A model generated the notes under the pieces. The model saw only the letters and a program-made list of their open reading frames with translations, ran no database searches and had not been told where the DNA came from. 64,000 nucleotides of DNA from Lunularia cruciata (taxonomy: Eukaryota > Streptophyta > Marchantiopsida > Lunulariales > Lunulariaceae), in the NCBI GenBank assembly GCA_948567375.1, contig OX419755.1, positions 18,357,001 to 18,421,000 of the forward strand. The letters are read 5' to 3'. The position numbers and the translations under genes were made by a program. This document shows, in pieces, positions 1 through 9,914 of the stretch. Position 1 is the stretch's first letter; the number at the start of each line of letters is the position of its first letter.

Positions 1-76
1 CCTTAACTATCCGATCAACCATTGCTTGATGAGGCTCTCGACCCTTTGTAGACTTTTCTTGTGCAAGTGACTTGAT

Positions 77-301
77 CTACACCGTGAATACATACTTATC
101 TTCCTCCAAAGCTTGCTCTATGGTTGATGTACTAACAAACTTTCCTTCTAGGGACTCATCTCTCTTCCAAGCTTGCTCTCTGGTTGCCTTCTTGGCAAAC
201 TTCCCATCTTGGGACTCATCTTCCTTCCAGGTTTGCTCTATGGTTACCTTCTCAACAAACTTCCCATCTTGGGGCTGACTGTTCTTAGGTGTCTTACTCA
301 A
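77..301 (-). repeat. Three-unit repeat coding a linker between protease and RT (copy A)
   Basis: Read on the minus strand, a roughly 20-residue unit of the type DGKFxxKAxxEQAxKxDES occurs three times. The same array lies between protease and reverse transcriptase in copy B (three units, about 15,110-15,300) and copy D (four units, about 55,935-56,180). It is probably a flexible linker; its function is unknown. Confidence 0.7.
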
Positions 302-443
302 AGGTGCCAGACAACCTAATTGGAAATTCCTACCTTGGTGTTGTACTTATATTTGGCATTGGGTCCAACCAAATTGAACCTTATGATATCAAGCCAAGGT
401 AGACCCAAAATGATATCATAGTGTAGAGGTGCCACTACAAACC

Positions 444-710
444 TCATACACTCCAAATACTCCTTCCCAATCTTGAAGGTAACAGGATGCGAGGTGCAGA
501 ATGTAGAACCCTTTCTACCTCCACCATCATCAAACTATTTCCAATCATTGGCTTGATAGGAATACCCAATTCCTTTGCTACTTGCATAGACATGCAGTTC
601 TCTAAACTTCCAAAATCAACCAAAATCCTACAATCCCAATTAGATATTGTACCTTGCAAGTGAAGCAAACTTGCATAGGTCAAGCCTTCAATCTCATTGG
701 AACTAATCAA
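444..710 (-). pseudogene. Aspartic protease relic of copy A (D-F-G at active site)
   Basis: The minus strand encodes ILVDFGSLENCMSMQVAKEL, a retropepsin active-site region in which the usual D-S/T-G is D-F-G. The same change is in copies B and D. The reading frame is lost about 60 residues further on. The protease would release gag and pol proteins; this one is truncated. Confidence 0.75.
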
Positions 711-918
711 GCTCCCAATAATTTTGTCACAGTTTCTCTCTATCTACCGTGCCAAGTGGTCTTCATTGAATGGCATCAATCTCCATTGGTGCTGGCTCCT
801 CCACTTGTGTGTAGTGTATTGGTAGGCTCTATGGAGGTCAAAGTTGAGACCAAGTTGTTGCCACCAAGGAATCAAAATGTTTGGCCAACCACATGGCTTC
901 CTCCAAGTGTTGTGGCTC

Positions 919-1500
919 TCACATGTTTACCTCTAATTTGGCTCTTGCCTTCAAGCCTCTCATAAATTGATCCAGAGCTTCACCTTCCAATATATCTGGA
1001 ATTTGCATGATGGTGTTTTGGAACTGCGTGATGTAACTTCTTATAGAGCCAATATGTTTCAATTCTGCCAACTTATCCCTTGCAACTTGTGTGGTATTTA
1101 TAGCTTGGAACCAATGAATTATTGCGCTCTTGAATTTTGCCCATGTCAAGATTGGTGCAACAATTTGTCGTTTAGCTCGCTCTTCTCGGAATCTCCACCA
1201 TAGCTTTGCTACTCCATCTAATTAGCTAGAAGCCAAGAGATTTTTTTTTCGCTCATCTTGTAGATTGGTAGCTTCAAAATAATGTTCACAATCAAACACA
1301 AAATTCTCCACTACATCCAAAAGATTCTTGCCTTCAAATACCTTGGGTTTAGGGAATTTGATCTGATCTTCTCCTTCTCGAATTGGTACTCTCTCCACCT
1401 GCTCTTATTGTCAAAGATCTCGTTCACCCAACAATCAAGTAAAGTGCTCAATTTGTTGTTGCATAGCAAGGATAACATCGAGTATTGTCGCCATGGTTGC
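919..1500 (-). pseudogene. gag relic of copy A
   Basis: Minus-strand reading gives a Ty3-type gag stretch with the signature W-A-K-F-K-S-A-I, then A-R-D-K-L-A-E-L and S-Y-I-T-Q-F, matching the gag of copy B at 16,172-16,564. Stops and frameshifts interrupt it. Gag would form the virus-like particle of the element; this copy cannot do so. Confidence 0.75.
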
Positions 1501-1769
1501 TACTCTATCACACCACTCATAATCTATCTAATTTACTAACACATAGAAACAACACATCCACTGTTCTCCATAAGTTACAACCGGAAGCACCAATCTCAGA
1601 TTCCTCAGATATGGTGATCATATGCATAAAATCTTGTCCAAAGTGCAAGGTGATGAATTGTGTGAAATGATGCTTGGGTAGTATTTGGACAAAAAAATCC
1701 CAATGGTTTGGTGGAAGTGGATTTGGTGGTCCATAAATTCCATCCATCCCATTCCTACTCCGATACCAA

Positions 1770-2194
1770 TATAAAAGACCGAGACCGAGGAGAGAAATAG
1801 GAGAATGGAAGCTCACATTGGGACACTTGAATGAGGTAAAACTCCAAATGCCTAGCATGAGCTTTGGCTTTGGTATTTATAGGTAGCATACAAGGCCCTT
1901 GAGAAGCTTCTCAACAAGCTTCCTTGAGCCGCTTTCTTAGAGTGCAAGCCAAGTTAACTAGGAAGCTTCTGAAAAAGCTTCCTTCTAGAAGGTGCCTACT
2001 TGGCATGCAAGCTAAGCTAGTTAGAAGCTTTTAGAAGCTTCCTTCTAGAAGTTACCTGCTTGGAGCGCAAGTTAACTAGTCGGGAAACTTCTCAAGAAGC
2101 TTCCTAGATGCTTTTGGAATATTCTAGGCTAATTTGGCTTATTCTCTACTTTGTTAGCCTTACTAACTATGTTGCTAAACTCCATATTGTTACA
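1770..2194 (-). repeat. 5' LTR of copy A, about 425 bp
   Basis: On the minus strand it starts TGTAACAATATGGAG and ends GGTCTTTTATA, where the copy B LTR ends TTTTACA, so the terminal CA has mutated. A TATA-like TATAAATACC box is followed by about 100 bp to the LTR end, and many GAAGCTTC blocks lie upstream of it. Immediately inside, 1,758-1,769 reads TTGGTATCGGAG on the minus strand, which fits an initiator-tRNA-Met primer-binding site. Confidence 0.85.
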
Positions 2195-2295
2195 TTAATA
2201 CCTATAAATCTTGAACAAATAAAATTTTAAATAGTAATTGGTTGTGCATTTATCAATTTTTTTTCTGAATTTTGGCATCCAAATTCAAAAATCAA

Positions 2296-3571
2296 TTAAT
2301 AGATATGGATTAATTCCAAAGTGAAAAGTTGACCATGTAGCAAACACAAAGGATGAGAAGAAACCATAAAGCTATACAAGGGGGAGACAAAAAGGTAAAA
2401 TAGTGCTAAGCCCAAAATATCAATATGAGAAATCTGCCCTGATGTACCTAAGATATCTGAGTTATACAAGTTGTAAGGTCTACAAAATCTTTGAGCATCC
2501 AAAGAAGCATCACCTCGTGTGATTGCTCTCTTATGGCTTGCACCAGCCAATGCTCTATATAGAGCAATAGACACATGCTGTTTAAAGTATGCTACAAAGT
2601 ATGAAAATGAGAGTAGTACCCCTTGATGTCCAATTTGATGAACTCTTGTGCACTCCTTGACAAATGTGTCAAATGTCATGTCCATTTCTCTATATAACTC
2701 CAAGGCTAGAGGAAGAAAGAGATGACCTTCTTGCATACCCCTATACTTGGAGACCTTGCATGTTGTTGCTCCACTTGCCACTCATCTAGAGGGATGAGTA
2801 ATCACTCACTCCAAAACTACATCATGCATAGGGTCTATAACCAAATACAAATGATCATCTCAAACCAAGTTTAAGTCTACTTTGACACGTGTTGTTTGCA
2901 AAGCATGCAAGTGCTCCATCCAAGCCAAGTATCCATTCTCTTGTACCATAGCACTATATACATGATGGCATCATGGGTACCTATCCTATGTCTTCCAAAA
3001 GGACACCATGTCATATAGACCGTTGTTGCATCTAGTGTAGAACCACACTCACAAGTGGGTAATAAGATGCAAATTGGTAGACCAAAACCTAAGCATAACC
3101 TCATCATTGTAGAGAAAGTAGTTGGTATGAGTCAAAGTGCCCTAATGCATAGTCAAGCTAGGATCCAAGAGCCTACACCCTTGCCAAAGCAAGAATAAAA
3201 TGTGCTTTAGTGACACAAGGGATGGACAAGTCAACCAAGAGAGAATGTAGTGTATGCTGATATTGTTGTTCTATCAAGGAAGACTTCAAACCTTTGGTCC
3301 AATCTGATGGTAGTGAAACAAAGGATAGAAGGTCCTCCCATGTTTTTGGAGATAGACCATCTCTCATTTGTTGCAAAAACATATGGTGAGAAAAGTATCC
3401 CTCTTCTACCTTGGTTGCATATGTCTTCAAAATTGACCTATCAACAACTATAAAATAGGAGGAATGTAAGGGCATTGAGAGAGCCCAACTACCCAAAAAC
3501 ACTAGAGGCCTACCTCTCTCCACAAGATTGGTAGAGATGTTTGTCTCTATGCTAAGGCCTCTATCACACAC
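2296..3571 (-). pseudogene. Unidentified minus-strand coding relic in three pieces
   Basis: Three minus-strand open stretches follow each other without overlap: 3,173-3,571 (132 codons), 2,877-3,107 (76 codons) and 2,296-2,781 (161 codons). Their composition looks protein-like rather than random, with stretches such as GHQGVLLSFSYFVAYFKQHV and ALYRALAGASHKRAITRGD. No family is recognised and no transposase or polymerase motif is seen. It could be a decayed host gene or an ORF of an uncharacterised repeat. It begins about 100 bp outside the LTR of copy A. Confidence 0.4.
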
Positions 3572-3920
3572 TCAAATATCCCTAGTTTGATGATATTACC
3601 AAAGACTCATAATCCCACTATCAAAAGCTCTCAAACATGATAGAAAGGTCAAGGAAGAGGGAACCATGTGGAGAAGGTAAGTTGGTCAATGAGCAATGCT
3701 AGAGGAGAATATACCATGACTAATTCATATGAAATTTTATTCAGACGTTTCACCTCCAAAATGCTCAGAGCGCCCATACAAGAGTTTGAAAATTAAAGAG
3801 GAACAAAGATATCATCAAGTAGCAAAGGAGAAATATACAATAATATTGAGTGAGCAAAACCTAAGTCTAATTTAAACTAAGTATAGTTAAAAAGAGGTTA
3901 GAACTAGTAAACACAAGACA
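3572..3920. other. No gene seen
   Basis: AT-rich sequence without an open reading frame of note, a motif or a clear repeat. Confidence 0.5.
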
Positions 3921-3924
3921 TTCA

Positions 3925-4300
3925 AATAATGTTCTAGAAGCATCTAGGAAATTCTAAGCATGTTCTAAAAGCATCCAAGAAACTTCTTGGTAAGAAGCTT
4001 CTAGAAAAATCCAAAAAATTTCTTAGCAAGAATCTTCTAGAAGATTCCTGAATTGAATAGCTTGTAAGTAAAGTAAATGGCTAGCTTAGTTTGTACTCCA
4101 AGAAAATAAATTTCTTGGATACCTAGAAGGAAACTTCTTGGGACACTTAATGGGGAATCTTTTACTCAATTTACCTATAAGTACCAAGGCTTGGGTTCGG
4201 CCAAAACAATCAAATTTTCCCTCAATTTAGAAAGTTTTAGTTTATCTTCCATTCTACCATTTCTCTTGTGATCTGTAACAATTCTCTCATTAGCTCACCA
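3925..4300 (+). repeat. LTR-like stretch with heat-shock elements, plus orientation
   Basis: The stretch resembles the promoter part of the chromovirus LTRs but in the opposite orientation. It has GAAGCTTCTAGAA-type blocks, a perfect four-unit heat-shock element at 4,030-4,047 (GAAtcTTCtaGAAgaTTC), and a TATAAGTACCAAGG box at about 4,176 that parallels TATAAATACCAAAG in copies A and B. I could not find clean TG...CA ends or an internal region, so it is probably a decayed solo LTR of a related family. The ends given are approximate. Confidence 0.55.
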
Positions 4301-4334
4301 AATCTCTCATTCTTTCTTCAATCAATCAATCAAT

Positions 4335-4338
<4 letters not shown>

Positions 4339-4391
<53 letters not shown>
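4339..4391. repeat. (CT)n microsatellite
   Basis: About 50 bp of uninterrupted CT dinucleotides, preceded by four ATCA tetramers. Confidence 0.97.
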
Positions 4392-4393
<2 letters not shown>

Positions 4394-4559
4394 AGTTATA
4401 TCCTTCAAAATAGCTTCCAAGAAAGAATGAGAGAAAAAGGTCCTCTTCCTCTCACACCCACAAAAAATTCCTTGAGTTATAGGTTCCAAGATCAACACCA
4501 TAAGAATTGTACTTTCAAGAAGAAATATCACTCTTTACTTAGCAAATATTTCTAGTACT

Positions 4560-6620
4560 CACAAAGCCTCATTCCTCTCACTCAATCCATGTTCTAAGCT
4601 CACTAAGGAATGAATTTCCTTCAACTCTTGAGCCTCTCCTTATATACTCACTAGAGAAATTGTGGTAAGTACTTTGGTAACTTGTTAAAATCCCTACCTT
4701 TCACAAATTTCTTTGGAAAGGAATCCTTAATCAATGGAACATCATCTGAGCTTTGGCCTGACATGCCTCATTTTAAAAGCTTCCAAGAATATCCCTTAGG
4801 AACCTAAGACACTCATCTAATTAAAAATTACAACATATTTTAAGGTCAAGTCAAATCTACCTAAGTTGACCTACCTCTACTTCTAAAGGTCACTTCACTT
4901 GATCAAGGCAACAAGAGTTGGACATCTCTTATATACCAAGTCAAATGTAAGTTCAAGTTCTGCTATATGCAAACTGTTTGACCATGCAAGTCCATGATGG
5001 AGGTCTCACTCCACATAATCTAATAAGAAATTCTCTAACAAGTGCTTACTCTAATATATTAAAAATTCAATAGGGTCACATTAATATCCAATAATAAATA
5101 TTTACTCTTTCTCCTAATTTTGTCTTACTAACTTAGTTAGAAATACCTCTAATTTAGTTACTACTAAAATGAACTAGTTGGAACTATTTCAAAACCACCA
5201 AATACTACAAGTAACAAATATGTATCCTAAGGTATTACATAATAATTTATGTTTGCAAGTCCCAATTGATATTCTTATGTTCACAAGTCTAATGAGATGT
5301 TTGCATTCAACCTTTATGTTTATTAGAATCAAATAATCCTTTTATGTTTACAAGTATCAAATGATTGATCCATGATTTATTTTATATCCAAAAGTATCAA
5401 GCAACCAGTGGTTCAATATCCCTTTTAAGCTATTGGAGAGACTGACTTCTTGTGAGGGGAGGTTGGACCTTCTCTTGCATCCAAAAAACAAATGTTTGCT
5501 CTTGAAAAAAATAATTTTCAATTAAATATTTAAAGCCTACTTAAAAATCATTAAAAATCAGTAATATCCAATTAGTTCCATAAGGAGATTATAGCTTCTC
5601 TTCACAAGTATAGTACCTCTTGATGCCATCTAATTTGTTTTTTTCTTATTTATTTGATATTTTCCTTGAAATAGAATTGAGAATGTTTTATAGTCCTCAT
5701 AGCAAGATTTTTTCTACTTTTTTTCTCTAATCTTCAAGATTGAAATATTCTTGGGACTATTAGTTATCCTCTTTCCTCCTCTCCATATCCTCATATTTAA
5801 GGTCATCCAAAAATCTAGAGGCTAAGCTCTACCTTTAAAAATTTTGAGTTCTTAAAATTGGAGTAATGTTGAATTTTACCCACATTCAACTTAAGCTCAT
5901 AATATGGAAGGGAAGTAGCCAATATTGAAACCTTGTAAATATACTCCATTTCTTCAAAGACGTGTAGTATGGTGGCCATGTCAAATTTTAAGGCATAAAG
6001 AAGATGATTATGATAAGTATCTTAGCTTCTTGAAAGATGTCAAACCTAAATAGATAGATATTAGATATTAACAAAAAGTTAGACCTTGATGCTTGAATAA
6101 GTGTGTAACCAAAAATACACATTAATTTAAAGATGGTAACAAATCATAAAAAGAGTTTGCAAAAGGAACAAGATTTAGGAAAGTTCACCATCAAGGAGAA
6201 ATCTTACACTAATCTACATGTGCAATAATACATTTTATCATTTATACTTTGCTATACTTATATGCAAGTAAAATAATAACATAAGCAGATTCCTAGTTTT
6301 TTCATGATAACTATGGTCTACCATTGTAGTTAATGAGATATAACTCAATAATATGTTTATTTGTAATCATGAAATATAAACACAATCTCCAATAGCATGT
6401 CATAGAAGTACATATGTAATTTTAAGACTATTATTTGTGTGCTATTTTTCTTATGTATGAAGAATAAGTTATCTCTTACTTGAAAATCTTTGTACTATCA
6501 AAATGACATGACTAGGAGTTAGCATACATGTAGAGTTGGTATATAAAAAATTTTCATAATTGTAAGTTGATTACTTGATAATAGTTATAATGTCTTATAG
6601 GAGAAATAAAGCTTTCATGA
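4560..6620. other. AT-rich stretch without genes
   Basis: No open frame with protein-like composition and no recognised mobile-element domain. Presumably old repeat debris. Confidence 0.5.
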
Positions 6621-6628
6621 AAATAAAG

Positions 6629-6931
6629 GATTCTATTATCCTTCCATCTTCTACATCTATACTATAAATAAAATTAAGGTTTTGAGCTAAACTTAGTTCC
6701 ATTCCTACTCATTCAACCACCTTTATCATAATTTTATGAATAAATGATTTTTGCTTATGATAGAGTATGAAGAGTAAAAGGATTCTATCATACCTCCATC
6801 ATCTACACCTATACATTGATAGAACTAAACTTATGAGCTAAACCTAGTTCCTTTCTTAAGCAACTAACCACCTTTATCACAATTTTATGAAAAAATAATT
6901 TTTGCTTGTGATACATTATGAAACTCTTTTT
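6629..6931. repeat. Diverged tandem duplication, unit about 151 bp
   Basis: The segment beginning GGATTCTAT at 6,629 recurs from 6,780 with moderate divergence. Shared blocks include GAGCTAAAC and CCACCTTTATCA. Confidence 0.75.
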
Positions 6932-7601
6932 CCATCTTTATTCAAATAAAATAGCTTTCTAATTCAATGGATGATGTTGTAGGGGAGATTATTGTTTGGG
7001 AGAAATGTACAAGCCTTTTATTTGGTTTATGTATCACTTGCTATGCTTTCAATATAGTCCTTAGCTCCTACTTACTTTAACTTTCAATATCAAGTTGAAT
7101 GTTTGAACATAATTCTTTTCAATGCTAAGATCTCTAATTATAAGTAGGAAATTTCTAGCATAATATATTACCTTGTTATAGGATTCCACCATGGTCATTT
7201 AAATATGGGATTTTCACTCTAAACAAGACTTTGTAAAGGTACTCATCATATAAAAGATAATTAGGAAATAAGTATTGATTAGGGTTATAATAAAAATATA
7301 TGAAGTCTGTTTCTAGACTATGGTGTCCTCATTCTCCATAATTTTGAACTACAAAATCAAACTATTGGTTAAATCAATAATGAAGCCCAAAATTACAAAG
7401 TTCCTATGATGATTCATTCAACACGTATGGATTTTATAATAACTAATTTCCAACCATTGATAAAAGCAAAGAGTTATAAAGTTCTTGTAATATATGATGC
7501 ATATGAGTTTCAAAATACCTCCATTATTTTATCTTAGTATGTATAGCAAGTTCAAGGCTTTATTCTTATTTATAATTATCTGATTTTCTGTTGGAACATA
7601 A

Positions 7602-7704
7602 AATTTGTAAATGTTAATTAATTATGAGATATATATATATATATCATAATTGATTAACATTTACAAATTATATATATATTTATATATATATATATATATA
7701 TATA
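7602..7704. repeat. 26-bp inverted repeat around a TA core, then (TA)n
   Basis: The arm at 7,602-7,627 is the reverse complement of 7,644-7,669 with one mismatch in 26 bp. The 16-bp loop is TA-rich, and a further TA tract follows to about 7,704. It could extrude a cruciform or be the remains of a small inverted-repeat element; no target duplication is evident. Confidence 0.8.
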
Positions 7705-7734
7705 CCATACCGGTGATCAGGACTTATTCTTTAC

Positions 7735-8040
7735 TGTTTATTTAGTCATTGGTCAGAACAGTTTCTGTTCTCATATACATATGTACATGTCTCATTTTTG
7801 ATGCATCGCTTATTCTCTGATATGTGACTATCCACTCTTTTCCCTTTTGCCCCAACTCACATGTATTGTTTTGCTTCATGCTTCATGTTTTGCTTCATTT
7901 TAAGTTCAACCAGAATGGTTTATTTTTGAGTTGTAGGTCTTCAATTACAGCTTGTTTCTTACACTCCTTACATTACTTCAGGTTCAGTATATCTGTTCTC
8001 TCCCATTGATCAAGATACATTGATATTACAAGTTAGAGTA
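7735..8040 (+). repeat. Dispersed repeat family C, fragment 4
   Basis: Blocks around GTAGGTCTTCAATTACAGCT and TTGTTTTGCTTCATG match the copy in NOC2 intron 4 (31,630-32,258). This is a partial, diverged copy with uncertain ends. Confidence 0.6.
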
Positions 8041-8070
8041 ATAAGTAGCATAGCTATTATGATATATAGT

Positions 8071-8187
8071 GGTATACTCTATCCAGCCTATTGAGTTATA
8101 ATGCATCCCTCCCTCTTGGAGTTAGTCTTGGTATACTCTATCCAATTTACTAGGTTATAGTGCGTTCCTCTTGGAGTTAGTCTCTAC
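8071..8187. repeat. Tandem duplication, unit about 59 bp
   Basis: GGTATACTCTATCCA at 8,071 recurs at 8,130, and both units end in CTTGGAGTTAGTCT. Confidence 0.75.
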
Positions 8188-8189
8188 AA

Positions 8190-9098
8190 CATCTCTGTTT
8201 TGAGCCTTTCAACTGCTCACACAAACTGAATACTGCTAATGTTGTTTGGTTGACACATGGCACCATCTCACATGTGTGACTATCTCGCCCTATGGCTCTC
8301 TCTTCCTTCATGGTTCTCAAGGCCTCTCTGAGCACCTGAGGCCATCCTTTCCCTCGGAAACCCTCTCCCCTCTCCTTTGCTTTCTGCTTTTTTAGGTTAT
8401 AGTTCTTGCTGAGCTCATAGTGCGTTCTTCCTTGTTAGTTCCACCTTTTCATTCCTGTCAGTTCAGTGAGCCGGCCTGTCTCTCACTTAGGATGAACCTC
8501 TAGTAGCTATTATGGTAGCGCACCATGGACTAAGAAGGCAAGGAACTCCAACTCTATTATACTCCTCTAAGGCTAACACTCCAAGACTCAAGACATTGCT
8601 CACTAGAGAACTCAATGAGAGAGAGATAGTTGCAAATGAAAAGATGATGAGTACCTTCTCATCCCTAGTTTATGTACGTGTGAAATAGTTACACACCAAA
8701 GTTATTAATTACTGGAGTAACTCAAGTTACTAGGCTAAGAGTCAAGTAAAATAAAAAAGTATAAAGGAATATCCATCCACATGGGCATATTCCACTAAGC
8801 ATGTGATCTTATCTTGACCTAACCACTAAGTCAAGGATTCCTTCACATGGGCTATCCTTGGACTATAGAAGAATCCAAAACAAAAAGGCTTGCGGACCCA
8901 AGAGTTCTCAACTCTTTACTCAAAGCCAAACACCTAGGAATAATACCAAGTCAACACACTAGAATCTAAAATAGTGGTGCTCATCTTTCTCACTCCCTCT
9001 AAAGTAAGGTCCCCTCTATTTTAACTATGACTAACTTTAGCTAATCATGACTAATGTAGAACCATCTTTTATCTCTATATAAATAATATCTCTCAAAT
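8190..9098. other. No gene seen
   Basis: No convincing reading frame or named element. It directly flanks copy B on the left and is continuous with the sequence from 17,300 once copy B is removed. Confidence 0.5.
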
Positions 9099-9103
9099 AC
9101 TAG

Positions 9104-9512
9104 GGTAAAAGACCAAAACTGAGGAGAGAAATAGGAGAATGGAAACTCACATTGAGACACTTGAATGAGGGAAAACTCCGAATGCCTAGCATGAGCTTCG
9201 GCTTTGGTATTTATAAGTAGCATACAAGACCCTTGAAGCTTCTCAAGAAGCTTCCTTGAGCCTCTTTCTTGGAGTGCAAGCCAAGTTAACCACGAAGCTT
9301 CTCAAGAAGTTGCCTACTTGGTGTGCAAGCTAAGCTAGTTAGAAGCTTCTAGAAGCTTCCTTCTGGAAGCTACTTGCTTAGGGTGCAAGTTAACTAGTTG
9401 GGAAGCTTCCCAAGAAGCTTCTTAGATGCTTCTAGAATATTCTAGGTTATTTTGTCTTATTCTCTACTTTGTAATCCCGACTAAATTTGTCGCTAAACTC
9501 TATATTGTTATA
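9104..9512 (-). repeat. 3' LTR of copy B, 409 bp
   Basis: It carries a perfect four-unit heat-shock element at 9,342-9,359 (GAAgcTTCtaGAAgcTTC) and a perfect three-unit one at 9,430-9,442 (TTCtaGAAtaTTC). Both lie upstream, on the minus strand, of a TATAAATACC box at about 9,208-9,217. It is longer than the 5' LTR because the 5' copy lost about 55 bp between GAAGCTTC blocks. Confidence 0.92.
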
Positions 9513-9526
9513 TATTCCCCCGCCGC
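9513..9526 (-). other. Polypurine tract of copy B
   Basis: On the minus strand GGCGGGGGAATA abuts the 3' LTR. It is the expected purine primer for plus-strand DNA synthesis. Copy D has AGGGGAATA at the same place (53,425-53,433). Confidence 0.75.
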
Positions 9527-9578
9527 TAGTTGGTGATATCCTCATCGCCAGTGAAGCTTTGAATTCCTTGATGGTCGT

Positions 9579-9914
9579 CTATGCATTCTGGAGGTGGGAA
9601 AGAGGTTCCCATGTGGCATCATGAAGAGGATACCCTTTCCAAAGGACCTTGTACTCCGTATGTTGGTGATGGCCTTGTTGAATATGGCGATGCGCAAGGA
9701 TACGATCAACTTTGTACTCCTCATGATCATTGATAGAGACGGGAAGAGGGGGAGGTTGGACTCGAGAGGAAAAGGAAGAGGGGTTAGGAACAAAGGGTTT
9801 CAACTTGGAAACATGAAAGACAGGATGGATACGCATGTGACAAGGCAAGGCAAGTCAATAAGCAACAGGAGAGACAATGTGGGTGATATCAAAGGGTCCT
9901 ATCCAATTAGGGGC
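9579..9914 (-). pseudogene. Integrase C-terminus and chromodomain of copy B
   Basis: The minus strand reads NWIGPFDITHIVSPVAY, the end of integrase, then LPCHMRIHPVFHVSKLKPF, then a chromodomain: EEYKVDRILAHRH followed by TEYKVLWKGYPLHDATWEP. Chromodomains on integrase are thought to guide chromoviruses to particular chromatin. The aromatic and acidic residues of the fold are largely kept (Y-K-V-D, V-L-W-K-G, A-T-W-E). A frame change lies between the two parts. Confidence 0.9.

Larger units (their letters stand above)
1..2194 (-). mobile_element. Chromovirus-like LTR retrotransposon, copy A (5' part, cut by window start)
   Basis: This is a minus-strand LTR element whose 5' LTR lies at 1,770-2,194 and whose gag and protease remnants run leftwards to the window edge. 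The order read on the minus strand is LTR, primer-binding site, gag relic, protease relic, then a repeat-rich linker before reverse transcriptase. It is closely related to copies B (9,104-17,294) and D (53,000-58,227) in this window. Many stops and frameshifts make it non-coding. The reverse transcriptase and integrase would lie outside the window. A target-site duplication cannot be tested because the other end is missing. Confidence 0.88.

Noticed and set aside
4268-4555. Open frame of 95 codons across the CT repeat
   Set aside because: It exists because a dinucleotide repeat is open in several frames (Ser-Leu repeats); the antisense frame is equally open.
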